Shown one piece after another: positions 36,616 to 46,510 of a stretch of DNA of 64,000 bases (positions are counted from its first letter, which is position 1; each line of letters begins with the position of its first letter). Origin of the DNA: Methylobacterium amylolyticum (GTDB lineage: Bacteria > Pseudomonadota > Alphaproteobacteria > Rhizobiales > Beijerinckiaceae); NCBI RefSeq assembly GCF_030700245.1, contig NZ_JAUYZI010000004.1:124001-188000 (forward strand), written 5' to 3'. The translations under genes and the position numbers were made by a program. The notes under the pieces were generated by a model. That model was not told the origin of the DNA and did not search any database. It saw only the letters and a program-made list of their open reading frames with translations.

Positions 36616-37842
36616 ATGACACCTGCCTCTTCGACAGCGGATGAGTTCGGCTTCGACGTCCCCCTCGACCGTGCCGGCCTCAGCACCGCGAAATGGGAGA
36701 TGGAGATCGCGCGGACCCAGGATCCGACGCTCCTGTGCTTCGGAACCGCCGAGATGGATTACCGGGCCGCGCCACCGATCCGCGCCGCTCTCGAGCGCGT
36801 GGCGGGCGCGGGCCATTTCGGCTATCCGTTCAAGCGGGCCTCTTACTACGAGGCCGTCGTCGGATACTTCGATCGGCACTTCGGCTGGAAGATCGAGAAG
36901 GACTGGATCGCCAGCAACGTCGGCATCTATCCCTCGATGCAGCCGCTCATCGAGGAGTTGACCGAACCGGGCGACGAAATCCTCTATCAGCCCCCGGTTC
37001 ACCACATCTTCCCCGAGGTGATCCAGGCGGCCGGCAGGGTCGCCCTCGCCAACCCGTTGGTCGAGCGCCGGGGCCGGTACGAGATCGACTTCGACGACCT
37101 CTCTTGGAAGGTGACGGAACGGACGCGGATGCTGCTGCTGTGCAGCCCGCACAATCCGGTGGGCCGTGTCTGGACCCGAGCCGAACTCGATCGACTGAGT
37201 GCCTTCTGCCTGGAGCGGGGGATCCTCGTTTTGTCCGACGAGGTGTACTGCGGCCTGATCTTCGACGGCGTTGCGTTCACCCCGTTCGCCAACGTGTCGG
37301 CCGCCGCGTCCCGCAACTCGGTAACCCTGACCTCGGCCAGCAAGTCCTTCAACGTGACCGGCTTGAAGCACTCCCTCGTGATCGCCGAGGACGAAGGCCT
37401 GCGGGGCGCGTACATGCGCGGCCTGAAGCGAAACAACCTCTACTTCGGCGGCTGCGTGTTCGGCCAGGCGGCCGCCGAAGCGGCGTTCCGGGATTGCGAC
37501 GCCTGGACGAAGGCCGCGGTCCGTCACATCGAAGGCAATTTCCGCTATCTCGAACAGTTCCTCAGAATACACCTTCCCGAATTGAGCGTCACATCGCCTG
37601 AGGGCACCTACTTCGCCTGGATCAACGTCAAGAGCCTAGACTTGGCGACAGAGCAGCTCCGTGACGTTCTGGAGAAGGAGGCGCATGTGGCGGTGACCTA
37701 CGGAGCGTTCCTGGGTGAAGGCGGCGACGGCCATATCCGTCTGAATCTCGCCACCGCGCGATCGAACTTATCGGAAGGGCTTTGCCGAATCGCGGCGGCC
37801 ATCCGGACGCACATCCCACACTCCAACCAGCCTGGAAGCTAG
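36616..37842 (+). CDS. PatB/MalY-type PLP-dependent C-S lyase or aminotransferase
   Basis: 408 residues, fold-type I PLP enzyme. Lys243 in [15 protein letters not shown] forms the Schiff base; [22 protein letters not shown] and C-terminal [13 protein letters not shown] are typical of PatB/MalY. Such enzymes cleave cystathionine, cysteine or S-substituted cysteines to a thiol, ammonia and pyruvate through 2-aminoacrylate. The neighbouring RidA, which deaminates that intermediate, supports the beta-lyase reading over plain transamination. Three bases separate it from ridA. Confidence 0.85.
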   Translation: MTPASSTADEFGFDVPLDRAGLSTAKWEMEIARTQDPTLLCFGTAEMDYRAAPPIRAALERVAGAGHFGYPFKRASYYEAVVGYFDRHFGWKIEKDWIASNVGIYPSMQPLIEELTEPGDEILYQPPVHHIFPEVIQAAGRVALANPLVERRGRYEIDFDDLSWKVTERTRMLLLCSPHNPVGRVWTRAELDRLSAFCLERGILVLSDEVYCGLIFDGVAFTPFANVSAAASRNSVTLTSASKSFNVTGLKHSLVIAEDEGLRGAYMRGLKRNNLYFGGCVFGQAAAEAAFRDCDAWTKAAVRHIEGNFRYLEQFLRIHLPELSVTSPEGTYFAWINVKSLDLATEQLRDVLEKEAHVAVTYGAFLGEGGDGHIRLNLATARSNLSEGLCRIAAAIRTHIPHSNQPGS

Positions 37843-37845
37843 ACG

Positions 37846-38322
37846 ATGGTCGCATCTATCGAAGATCGCATCCACGAACTCGGTCTCGTCCTTCCCGTTC
37901 CACCCGGGTCGGTCGCGAACTACGTCGCCACCTGTCCGGTCGGCGACTTGCTCTTCGTGTCCGGCCAACTCTGCTTGGGAAGCGACGGCAAGCCGGTCGC
38001 GCTTGGCAAACTCGGCGAGGAGATCTCCGTCGAGGACGGTCAGCGGGCAGCGAAGGCTGCTGCGGTCAATCTCGTCGCGCAGGTGAAGGCGGCCGTGGGA
38101 CACCTCGATCGCGTGAAGAAGGTCGTCCGCCTTGGAGGCTTCATCGCCTCGTCCGGCCAGTTCACGGACCACGCAAAGGTGATGAACGGCGCCTCCGACC
38201 TGATGGTCACGATCTTCGGCGAGGCCGGCCGCCATACCCGCAGCACCGTCGGCGTCGCGTCACTTCCACTCGGTGTGCCCGTCGAGGTGGAAGGGTTGTT
38301 CGAGATCGAAGCGGAAAGCTGA
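37846..38322 (+). CDS. RidA-family imine/enamine deaminase
   Basis: 158 residues, YjgF/YER057c/UK114 fold of the longer YjgH-like subgroup: NYVATCPVGDLLFVSGQLCL, VKKVVRLGGFIASSGQFTDH and HTRSTVGVASLPLGVPVEVEGLFEI. The Arg in HTRSTVGVASLP is at the place of the catalytic arginine of RidA. It would hydrolyse 2-aminoacrylate released by the adjacent lyase. The stop is 4 bp from the end of the LysR gene. Confidence 0.9.
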   Translation: MVASIEDRIHELGLVLPVPPGSVANYVATCPVGDLLFVSGQLCLGSDGKPVALGKLGEEISVEDGQRAAKAAAVNLVAQVKAAVGHLDRVKKVVRLGGFIASSGQFTDHAKVMNGASDLMVTIFGEAGRHTRSTVGVASLPLGVPVEVEGLFEIEAES

Positions 38323-38325
38323 GCG

Positions 38326-39321
38326 TCAGCCCCTGGCGCTCGGCCAACGGAGGCGGCGGTAGATCGCTTCCTTGCGCTGCTGTTGCGCATCCGAGATCGA
38401 CCGGATGATGCCGCGGAACCAGCGGTGTCCCGGGTCGCCTTCGGCGCTCGCCTCGTAGATGAGCGAAACGGTCACGTCGGGAAGCGGGATCGGCGGCTGG
38501 ATGATCCGCGTCTCGCTCTCGGGAGACAGGGCCAGCAAAACGCTGTCTCCGAACACCGTGACCAGCGGGGTTCCCTTGATGATCCAGGGAGCCACGAGAT
38601 AGTGCGGCACCGTGGCGACGACCCGGCGCTGGCGATCTTGGCGATCGAGAACAGCATCGACGACCCCAGCGGCCGTGCCATCGGCCGAAATCTGGAGGTG
38701 TGGGAAGGCGAGATAGTCTTCGGCCGTCAGGTCCTCAAGGAGTGGATTGCCCTCCCAGCCGGCGCAGACCATCACGTCGCGCGACAACACGTCGATCGCC
38801 AGCGGGGCCTTCACCGCTCCTGCGTTTCCCAGGATCGCGCATTCGATCTCGCGGTTCCTGAGCAATGAACCGACATCGCCTTCGCGAACATGCAGAACAT
38901 TCAAGCTGGCGAGAGGCGCCTGTGCGGCGAACGCTTCGATGAGAGCGGGCAGGAACGCGACAGCCGTGTAGTCGGAGACACCCAGCCGGAAGTTGCGGGA
39001 TGTCGTCTCCGCCTCGAAATTCAGATGCCGGTCGATCGCAGATCGGATATCCGACAACGAGCGAGAGATCACACTTGCCAGCTCTCGCGCGCGAGGCGTC
39101 GGTTCCATCAATCCGGAGTCACGCGTGAACAGCTCGTCGTTGAAGATATCGCGCAGCTTGGCGAGCGAATGGCTCATCGCTGGCTGGGTGCGGCCGAGGC
39201 GGGCTGCGGCACGCGTGACGCTTCGCTCCTGCATGAGGACATCGAACGCCCTCAAAAGATTGAGGTCGATCTGACTCAGCGAGAATTCGGGGCGGACGGA
39301 TGCTTGAGGCGGTCGCTTCAT
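38326..39321 (-). CDS. LysR-family regulator (NodD/LinR-like)
   Basis: 331 residues. HTH at about 20-80 (LNLLRAFDVLMQERSVTRAAARLGRTQPAMSHSLAKLRDIFNDELFTRDSGLMEPTPRA) is of the NodD/LeuO-like branch, followed by an effector domain. It converges with the ABC/lyase/RidA operon. No palindrome-rich divergent promoter is shared, so control of the operon is inferred from proximity. Confidence 0.85.
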   Translation of the reverse strand: MKRPPQASVRPEFSLSQIDLNLLRAFDVLMQERSVTRAAARLGRTQPAMSHSLAKLRDIFNDELFTRDSGLMEPTPRARELASVISRSLSDIRSAIDRHLNFEAETTSRNFRLGVSDYTAVAFLPALIEAFAAQAPLASLNVLHVREGDVGSLLRNREIECAILGNAGAVKAPLAIDVLSRDVMVCAGWEGNPLLEDLTAEDYLAFPHLQISADGTAAGVVDAVLDRQDRQRRVVATVPHYLVAPWIIKGTPLVTVFGDSVLLALSPESETRIIQPPIPLPDVTVSLIYEASAEGDPGHRWFRGIIRSISDAQQQRKEAIYRRLRWPSARG

Positions 39322-39591
39322 AGTCCGTGTCCATGTAGGCTGCGTTCAGGTGCGCGCCAACTGCCGGCGAAGACTGCAAACAACGCGACACGCGACTTCG
39401 AACCGCTTTCGAACGTTAATCCAGCCTGCACCATCCGCTCCCGACGAATCCTCCGTCCTGGTGACGTGAACCCTGGATTTCAGCCCCGGATGGCGAGAGC
39501 GGCGGCCGATCGCGTTGAGTCGGCTGGGCTTTTTCGAGGCGGTCGGATCTGTGATCCGATGTTCGGCTGTCCGACAAGAGCTTGGTTGCCC

Positions 39592-39678
39592 TCGGCCCTG
39601 TCCGCCGATCTGCGTGGGCGTGTCGTGTCTGCGATCGCGGAGGGAGCGGCGCGTCGGGAGGCGACCCGGCATATCCGG
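39592..39678 (+). pseudogene. IS630-type transposase N-terminal scrap
   Basis: Reads SALSADLRGRVVSAIAEGAARREATRHIR, the opening helix-turn-helix of IS630-family transposases (LSxDLRxRVV...SRRxAAxRF), then breaks off. No catalytic DDE part is near. It lies in the 692-bp gap 39322-40013, which otherwise holds only an A+T-rich stretch (39840-39960) likely to contain the promoter of the TonB receptor gene. Confidence 0.55.
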
Positions 39679-40013
39679 CCCCTGTCCGAACGGTCGGGGA
39701 GGAAGGCAAGCACGGCTGGGTCATGACCCCCGAGCCCGCGCAGCACGTCCTGTGCGGACGATCGTAAGTGCGGGGAACCACCCGATCCGATCGCACACCG
39801 TGTCCGAAAGCCATGCTCCACCGGACGCCGAATGACATGATGATCTTTACCACCCTGCATTGTAAATTCCGGACACATTTCTTTGTACTTATTCCAAAAA
39901 TGAATATTTATGTCGTGCAATAGTGCTATTTATGACACTGATCGCGCTTGTCTCATGCACACATCCGTTGGACATAGTGCGATCACTGTGCTCGAACGTG
40001 CGCTGGGCCACTC

Positions 40014-42221
40014 ATGTTGTGTCGATACACCGGCTTGATGATGCCGCTCATCGGTTCGGCCATCGCATCCGTGGCCTGCGCAAGCACGGTCGCGGCTCAG
40101 GACAACGTCCGACTCGACGAGCTTTCGGTCGAGGCGGCCGTCGAGAGGCCGGCACCAAGGTCCGGCCTCGGCTCGGCGGACGGTTCGGTTTCCGGCGCCG
40201 GTGCTCCGCGCGGCGTCGTGCCGGCCTACGCCGGGGGTCAGGTCGCGCAGGGCGGGCGCCTGGGCGTGCTCGGCAACGTCGAGACCAAGACATCGCCCTT
40301 CAGCGTGTCGAGCTACACCGCAAAGTTCATCCGGGATCAGCAGGCGAGCACGGCCTCCCAGGCGCTCGCACTCGACCCATCGGTGCGGGCCACGCAGACC
40401 ACGGGCGCACCGTTCGACTCGTTCTACATCCGCGGCTTCCCCTACAACGAGGGCACCAGCGGCGAGATCGCCTTCGACGGTCTATACGGCGTCGCCCCGA
40501 GCTTCCGCGTCTTCACCGACTACGCCGAGCGCATCGAGGTGCTGAAGGGGCCGACGGCGGCGCTGTCCGGCGTCGCGCCCAACGGCGGCGTCGGCGGCGT
40601 CATCAACGTCGTGCCCAAGCGCGCCTACGAGGACCTGACCCGGGTCTCCGTCGACTACAGTTCGGTCGCCCGCGGCGGGAGCGGGTTCGACGTGGCGCGC
40701 CGCTACGGCGACGCGCGGGAATGGGGTGTCCGGCTGGTCGGCAGCGTGCGCGGCGGCGACACACAGTTCGACCGCCAGACCGAGTTGACCGGCGTCGGCG
40801 CGCTCGCCGTGGACTACCAGGGCGAGCGGTTCCGCGCGTGGTTGTACATGCTCGGGCAGAGCGACAGCTTCACGGCACCGCTGCGTCCCTACCTGCTCAC
40901 CGCCGGCGTGCCGGTTCCGCGGGCGCCCGACGGCCGGCTGAACGTGACGCAGCCGTGGGAGTACGCGAACGTCTACGACCGTGGCGGCCTGCTGCGCACG
41001 GAGTACGACCTCACCGACCAGATCACGCTGTTCGCCGACGTGGGCGGGGCGCGGACCGCCGTGGACCGCTTCTTCACGTCCGCCCCGACCATCCTGAACT
41101 TCCGCGGCGACACGCTGTCGAACCCGCAATTCTACGGCCTGAACGTCGATCGCAGCACCTATGACGGCGGGGCGCGGGCGTCGTTCGACACCGGCTTCAT
41201 CCGTCATGCCTTCGTCCTCCAGGCCTCGGTCTACAACGAGGACACCGGGCGGTTCTTCCCCGCCGGGACTGGGGCCTACCGCTCGAACCTCTACGCCCCG
41301 GCGCTGCTTCCGTTCAGGGCGCCGATCACGAGCGCGGCCCGCCCGCGCCTCTCGGACAGTACGTTGACGGGCATCTCGGTCGCCGACACGCTGTCCATCC
41401 TCGATGAGCACGTCCTCCTGACGATCGCCGGTCGCCAGCAGGGCATCGAGGCGCACAACTACCTCTCGAACGTCGGCACGCTCACCTCGTCCTACGACAA
41501 GAGCCGGCTGACACCGCTCTTCGCGCTGGTGGTGCGGCCCAACGATACCGTCTCGGTCTACGCCAACTACATCGAGGGCCTGAGCCGCGGCGACGTGGCG
41601 CCGGCGCTCGCGACCAATTCCGGCCAGATCCTCGCGCCCTACGTCGCCCGCCAGGTCGAGGCCGGCCTCAAGATCGACTGGGGCCGGCTCGGCACGACCT
41701 TCGCCGCCTTCCAGATCGACCGGCCGATCGGCGAATTGAGCCCGACGCGCTTCTTCGCGCAGAGCGGCGTGCAGCGCGTCTCCGGGGTTGAGCTGTCCGT
41801 GTTCGGCGAACTCGCCCCGGAACTGCGCGTGCTCGGGGGCCTGTCCCTGTACGACGGCGTGCTCACCAAGACGGCGGTGGCGGCCAACGTCGGCAACGTG
41901 CCGATCGGTGTCCCAAAGGTGCAGCTCAACCTCGGGGCGGAGTACGACCTGCCCTGGGTCCGTGGGCTGACCCTCAACGGCAACGTCGTCTACACCAGCC
42001 GCCAGTTCATCGACACGGCCAACACCCAGGCGCTGCCGGACTGGGCGCGCCTCGACCTCGGGGTGCGCTACACCACCCGCGTCGAAGGCGCGCGGACCAC
42101 CCTCCGCGCCAACGTGATCAACGTGACCGGGACGAATTACTGGACCGGCGTGGCCTCGTTCGGCACGTTCTTCCAGGGCGCGCCGCGGACCTACCTGCTG
42201 TCGATGACGATCGACATGTGA
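40014..42221 (+). CDS. TonB-dependent siderophore receptor
   Basis: 735 residues. Signal peptide near residues 10-28 (cleaved at VAAQ), TonB-box-like LDELSVEA, plug domain with TKTSPFSVSSYTAKFIRDQQASTASQAL, SFYIRGFP, FDGLYG, ERIEVLKGPTAALSG and GGVGGVINVVPKRA, then a 22-strand barrel ending in a terminal aromatic/hydrophobic strand (YLLSMTIDM). The plug motifs match the FhuA/FpvA group for ferric siderophores. No siderophore genes or FecIR pair are adjacent. An internal ATG (residue 9) could be the start. Confidence 0.92.
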   Translation: MLCRYTGLMMPLIGSAIASVACASTVAAQDNVRLDELSVEAAVERPAPRSGLGSADGSVSGAGAPRGVVPAYAGGQVAQGGRLGVLGNVETKTSPFSVSSYTAKFIRDQQASTASQALALDPSVRATQTTGAPFDSFYIRGFPYNEGTSGEIAFDGLYGVAPSFRVFTDYAERIEVLKGPTAALSGVAPNGGVGGVINVVPKRAYEDLTRVSVDYSSVARGGSGFDVARRYGDAREWGVRLVGSVRGGDTQFDRQTELTGVGALAVDYQGERFRAWLYMLGQSDSFTAPLRPYLLTAGVPVPRAPDGRLNVTQPWEYANVYDRGGLLRTEYDLTDQITLFADVGGARTAVDRFFTSAPTILNFRGDTLSNPQFYGLNVDRSTYDGGARASFDTGFIRHAFVLQASVYNEDTGRFFPAGTGAYRSNLYAPALLPFRAPITSAARPRLSDSTLTGISVADTLSILDEHVLLTIAGRQQGIEAHNYLSNVGTLTSSYDKSRLTPLFALVVRPNDTVSVYANYIEGLSRGDVAPALATNSGQILAPYVARQVEAGLKIDWGRLGTTFAAFQIDRPIGELSPTRFFAQSGVQRVSGVELSVFGELAPELRVLGGLSLYDGVLTKTAVAANVGNVPIGVPKVQLNLGAEYDLPWVRGLTLNGNVVYTSRQFIDTANTQALPDWARLDLGVRYTTRVEGARTTLRANVINVTGTNYWTGVASFGTFFQGAPRTYLLSMTIDM

Positions 42222-42436
42222 TCGGCGGCGCGAGCCACGCCGATCGGCTTCGACCGCACATGTGCAGGGGGGCGCATGCAGGGGGGCGCACGGCGCTGCC
42301 GAGGGTTGGACGACGCAGGTGCCCGACACGTCGCCCGGCGGACGCACGCCCTGCACGTTGCGCCGGGCGTCGGCGGGAGCGTCCTCGCCGGCCCGAGGCC
42401 TCTCCCGGCCGGCTTCACGGGCGGGCGCTGCCGGCT

Positions 42437-45400
42437 ATGCTGGCGTCGATGACGGGCAAGATTCGGATCGCCTGGGCCGTCTCGCGCGAGGGGGCGGCCC
42501 TGCGCACGGCGTTGACGGCGCTCACCCATGCCGGGCGGATGCGGCACATGGCGGCCTACGGGCGCGGGGCCGCCGAGCCCGGACCGGCGGGCGAGACCTG
42601 CCGCGCCGTCCTCGCGGAGCTGGAGCGCGGGGGGCCCTTCGAGCGGGCCATGGCGCTCCAGGCGTGCCACGGCTCGCGCGACGGCGAGCACGTCCTGCGC
42701 GCGCTCGAAGACCCCTCGCGCCGCTTGCGCGGCTACGCCGCGGCGCTCCTGCCCCTGGTCTGCGACGCGGCGCAGATCGGCCGGGCGCTGCCGCACGTGC
42801 CGCGGCGCCTGCGCGCGGGCCTGATGCGCCGGGCCCGGGCGCGCGGAAGGCCGGAGGCCGCGGACGCGCTGCTCACCGCCTGCGAAGCGGCGGGCGAACC
42901 CGGCGCCGCCGCGCTCATGCCCTACGGCAGCGACGCCTTCGTGCGCCCCCGGCTCGCCGCGCTCGGCCCGGCCCTGGACGCCGTCGGCTGGGCGCGCCTC
43001 GCCCGGCATCACCCTGTCCTCGCCGCCGACCACCTGGCACGGGCGGCGCGGGACGCGGCCGAGTTCGATCCCCGCCTCGCGTGGCAGGCCCGGGCGGCGC
43101 TGCCCGTCCTCGCCCGCAGCGACCCGGACCGGGCGCTCGACGTGCTCGCCGCGCTGGCGCGCCACGTCCCGCCCGCCGCGCTGGATCTGCAACGGCTCGC
43201 GCAGGTCCGGCCCGCCGCCCTGGCGGACCTGCTGCTGGCGAACGGCGACACGCCGCGGCTGGGCGCTGTGCTGCCGGTGCTGGCCGCGCACCTCGTCGGC
43301 GACGACCACGGGGATCGGCTCGCCGCGCTCGTGGCCCGTTTCTCCGGCCTCGGCGGGCAGGCGGGACCGGCGGCCCGCTGGATGCGGCGGCTGCCCGCCG
43401 CGCGGCGCCGCGCGGCCTACGCCTCGGCCGGCCGGGGCTGGCGCGACGCCGACGGCGCGCTGCCGCCCGCCCTCGTCGCGCTGCTGCCCACGCGTGAGCG
43501 CGCCGCCGAGGCGCGGCGCCACCTCGACCTGCCCGCGCTCCGCGTCCGGCCGCTGCAGCGCCTGCCCTACGCCGCGATGCTGCCCTGGGCCGAGGCGCGC
43601 GCGGCGGTCGGCCCCGCCCTCGGAAGCCCGGAGGCCGAGCAGCGCGCCGCGGCGCTCGCCGCGCTCGTCGACGCGGTGCGCTTCGAGCGAGCGCGCCTGC
43701 CCGAAGCGCTCGCGCTGGTCCGGTCGCGCGGCAACGAGCAGGATCCGGTGCGCGCGGCGATGCTCGAAGCGCTGGCCCGGTTGCCGCCCTCCTGCGTCGA
43801 CGCGGCGGCCCTGCCGGTGCTCGACGCCATCCTGCGCCAAGCTCTCGACGCCGCCGACCTGTCCCACCGCAGCGTCGGGGCGCTGCAACGGCTGATCGTA
43901 CGCCTGCTGCCGGTCCAGCCCGTCTGGGCGGTCTCCGCGCTCGAAGTCCTGGCGCGCGAGCGCGGCGCGCTCGTCCTCGGCCCCCGCGACCTGGGACTGA
44001 GCGCGGACGACGTGCGCCGTCTCGCCCCGGTCCTCGACCCGGTGCTGCGGGCGTGGCGGGCCCGCGAGAACGATCTTCCCCTGGTCGAAGTCGCGGCGCT
44101 GTTCGCGCCCCGGCTGCGGGACTGGCGGACCCTCGGGGGGCTCCTGTCGGACATCGCGGAGGGCTCCCGCCACGAGTACGTCTGCGTCCGCGCCCTCGCG
44201 CTGCTCGCCCGGCACGACCGGGCGCGCTTCGCCGCCCTGGTCCCGGGCCTGCTGCGGCGCGATCCGAGCTGGATCGTGCAAGGCCCCGTGCAGGAGCATC
44301 TGCACCGGGTGCGGCAGGATCTGCTGGACCCGTATCTCGGTCGGGCCGTGCTCAAGGGACGCTTCACCACCGGCAAGACCCGGTACGTGCTGCCCCTGCG
44401 CGCGGGCTTCGAGCGCTGGCTGCCCGCCCAGCAGGCCGGTTTCGCGCGCACCCTCGAAGGGCTCGTGGACGATCCCGCCCGCGACGTGCCGACCGTGCTG
44501 CACGCCCTGGCCGGGCTCGCCGCCCTGCCCGACGTGCCGCCCCGGCGGCTTCACGACCTCGCCCGCGCGGACAACCCGCGCCTGCCCGTGCGCGACGAGG
44601 CGCTGCGGGCGCTCGCGCGGCGCGATGCCGGAGACGGGCTCGACGCGCTGATCGCGGCGCTCGGCGACGAACGGGCGCGGATCGCGATCTACGCCCTCGC
44701 GGGGGCGCTGCGCGACCTGCCCGAAGCCCGCGTGATGCCGCTGCTGCGCGCCGCGCCGCGCGAGCGGGTCACCGTCTTCAAGGAGATCGTGCGCCTCGCG
44801 GGCGTGCGGGCGGACGCGGCGGGCTTCGCCTTCCTGCGGGAGATCGCGGAGGCCGCGACGGCGTCCGGGGCGGGGCTTCACCGCGACGTGCGCCTCGCCC
44901 TGCTGCGCGCCCTCTGGGACCATCTGGAGCGCGCCGCGACCTGGCCGATCCTGGCCGAAGCCGCCGCCGACCCGGACCCGGCGGTCGGTGCGAGCCTCGC
45001 GCGCATCCCGGCCGACCGCCTCACGCCGGAGGCGGCCGACCGCCTCGCCGACCTTCTCGCCGGGCTCTGTCGGCATCCCGACCCGGAGGTGCGTGTGGCG
45101 GTGCTGCGGCGGCTGGAGACGGCCCCGCTCGCTGACCGGCACGGCGTGCTCGTCGCGCCGGTCCTGCACGCGCTCGCCTCCGGCCTGCCCGACGAGAGCG
45201 CGGCGGCGGCCAGCGCCGTGGTCGCGACGCGGGCCGGGCGCAGGCCCGAGGCGCTCGGCGCCGCGGTCGGTGCCGTGCGGGCGAACCGGCGCACGCTGGC
45301 GACCCTGCGCGACGCGCTGCTCGGCTGGCTGCGCCTTCACCGCGCCGGCGCCGCCCCGGCGGCACGAGCGGTGCTCGCCGCCCTCGCGGCCGACCCGACC

Positions 45401-45778
45401 GCCGTGCGGATCCGGATCGAGATCGCGCTGCGCGGGCTGCCCGGCCCGGATCTCGCCGAATGCCTCGCGGCGCTCGCCCGCGACGACAGCCTGCACCCGG
45501 ACGCGCTGGCGCTGGCCGCGACCCGGCTGGAGGCCGCCGGAACCGGGCTCGACCCGGAGGCGTGCGAAGGGCTGGAAGCCGCGCTGGCGGTCTCGCCCGA
45601 CGCGCGGCTGCGGCGCCTCGCGCTCGCGACCCTGGTCGGCGTGTCGCGAACCGCGGGCGGCTGGAGTAGGGCACGCGTGGCGCGGCTGGCAGACTACCGA
45701 ACCGACCCCGCCCCGCTCGTCGCGGAGGCCGCGCAGTTCGTCTTCCCGCCCGACGATGCGCCGGACGAAACACGATGA
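42437..45778 (+). CDS. Giant HEAT-repeat protein of unknown function
   Basis: About 1113 residues made almost wholly of paired Ala/Leu/Arg-rich helices of HEAT/armadillo type, e.g. RPEAADALLTACEAAGEPGAAALM, LPVRDEALRALARRDAGDGLDALIAALGDERARIAIYALAGAL, HPDPEVRVAVLRRLETAPLADRH. No signal peptide, membrane segment or catalytic motif. It should form a long alpha-solenoid scaffold. ATG at 42437 or 42449 (MTGKIRIAWAVSREG) is chosen; the upstream frame is low-complexity. Function unknown. Confidence 0.78.
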   Translation: MLASMTGKIRIAWAVSREGAALRTALTALTHAGRMRHMAAYGRGAAEPGPAGETCRAVLAELERGGPFERAMALQACHGSRDGEHVLRALEDPSRRLRGYAAALLPLVCDAAQIGRALPHVPRRLRAGLMRRARARGRPEAADALLTACEAAGEPGAAALMPYGSDAFVRPRLAALGPALDAVGWARLARHHPVLAADHLARAARDAAEFDPRLAWQARAALPVLARSDPDRALDVLAALARHVPPAALDLQRLAQVRPAALADLLLANGDTPRLGAVLPVLAAHLVGDDHGDRLAALVARFSGLGGQAGPAARWMRRLPAARRRAAYASAGRGWRDADGALPPALVALLPTRERAAEARRHLDLPALRVRPLQRLPYAAMLPWAEARAAVGPALGSPEAEQRAAALAALVDAVRFERARLPEALALVRSRGNEQDPVRAAMLEALARLPPSCVDAAALPVLDAILRQALDAADLSHRSVGALQRLIVRLLPVQPVWAVSALEVLARERGALVLGPRDLGLSADDVRRLAPVLDPVLRAWRARENDLPLVEVAALFAPRLRDWRTLGGLLSDIAEGSRHEYVCVRALALLARHDRARFAALVPGLLRRDPSWIVQGPVQEHLHRVRQDLLDPYLGRAVLKGRFTTGKTRYVLPLRAGFERWLPAQQAGFARTLEGLVDDPARDVPTVLHALAGLAALPDVPPRRLHDLARADNPRLPVRDEALRALARRDAGDGLDALIAALGDERARIAIYALAGALRDLPEARVMPLLRAAPRERVTVFKEIVRLAGVRADAAGFAFLREIAEAATASGAGLHRDVRLALLRALWDHLERAATWPILAEAAADPDPAVGASLARIPADRLTPEAADRLADLLAGLCRHPDPEVRVAVLRRLETAPLADRHGVLVAPVLHALASGLPDESAAAASAVVATRAGRRPEALGAAVGAVRANRRTLATLRDALLGWLRLHRAGAAPAARAVLAALAADPTAVRIRIEIALRGLPGPDLAECLAALARDDSLHPDALALAATRLEAAGTGLDPEACEGLEAALAVSPDARLRRLALATLVGVSRTAGGWSRARVARLADYRTDPAPLVAEAAQFVFPPDDAPDETR

Positions 45779-45989
45779 CCGCCCGCCTCGCGCGTCCGCT
45801 CCCCGCGCCCTGGCCGTGGCGGGCCTCTGGCTCGTCCCGGCCCTGGCCGCGGGGCCGGGACGGTCGCCCGACGATCTCTGCCGCGCGGTGCCGCCGTCGT
45901 CCGCGCGGGAGTGCCGGATGGCGGCCGACCTGCTGATGCACGCCGAGCCCGTGCCGAAGGCCGCTCCCACGGTGCGCGTCACGGCCTGA
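45775..45989 (+). CDS. Possible small secreted protein, start uncertain or frameshifted
   Basis: The ATG at 45775 overlaps the HEAT gene stop (ATGA) but its frame soon ends. The frame ending at 45989 reads LAVAGLWLVPALAAGPGRSPDDLCRAV...ARECRMAADLLMHAEPVPK, a signal-peptide-like segment plus two cysteines. A GTG at 45816 would start a 57-residue product; otherwise a single-base change near 45790-45810 would join both frames. Function unknown. Confidence 0.35.
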
Positions 45990-46045
45990 GCTAACGCAAC
46001 GAGGCTGCCGACCCGTCCGGTTCCGCCGCGGGCTTCCTCGCCGAT

Positions 46046-46510
46046 GTGCGCTGTGGGCGGAGGGGGACGACCCTGCGCGAGGGCACGAAGACCGTGCGGC
46101 CCGTGGCGGAAGCGGCGGCGGCGAAGGTCTTCGAGAGCGTCGTCGTCTCCAAGCTCAACGACGGCTCTCGCACGACCGACCGCTTCGAGCGCGACGGCGC
46201 GGATGCGGCCGGCGGGACGGCCGAGCCCGGCGGTCGCGACGCGGTGCTGCTCGCGCGCCTTTCGGCCTGCCGCCGGCAGGAATGGCCGGGCGCGGAGCGC
46301 GACCGCCTGCTCTGGCGGATCGGCCAGTTGCAGATCGCGCGGACGGCGCCCGATCCGGTCGCCCTGGCGCGGGCTGCCGATCCGGCGCAGGCGAGCGACT
46401 CTCTGGTCTGCGCCCTGGCACGGACCGGCGGCCCGGACGCGCTGTCCGCGCTGGAGCGCATCGGCGCCGCCGGGGGCAGCGCCGTGACCCGCGACCTCGG
46501 CCGCCGATGA
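46046..46510 (+). CDS. Hypothetical protein, possibly a gene fragment
   Basis: Up to 154 residues. TKTVRPVAEAAAAKVFESVVVSKLNDGSRTTDRFERDG and the helix-rich end DSLVCALARTGGPDALSALERIGAAGG have balanced composition unlike a shadow frame. The end resembles one HEAT-type helix pair, so it may be a remnant related to the preceding gene. The start is uncertain and no ribosome binding site stands out. Confidence 0.4.
   Translation: MRCGRRGTTLREGTKTVRPVAEAAAAKVFESVVVSKLNDGSRTTDRFERDGADAAGGTAEPGGRDAVLLARLSACRRQEWPGAERDRLLWRIGQLQIARTAPDPVALARAADPAQASDSLVCALARTGGPDALSALERIGAAGGSAVTRDLGRR

Noticed and set aside
39416..39853. Minus-strand frame in the gap before the TonB receptor
   Set aside because: Composition looks random and it overlaps the IS630 scrap read on the plus strand.
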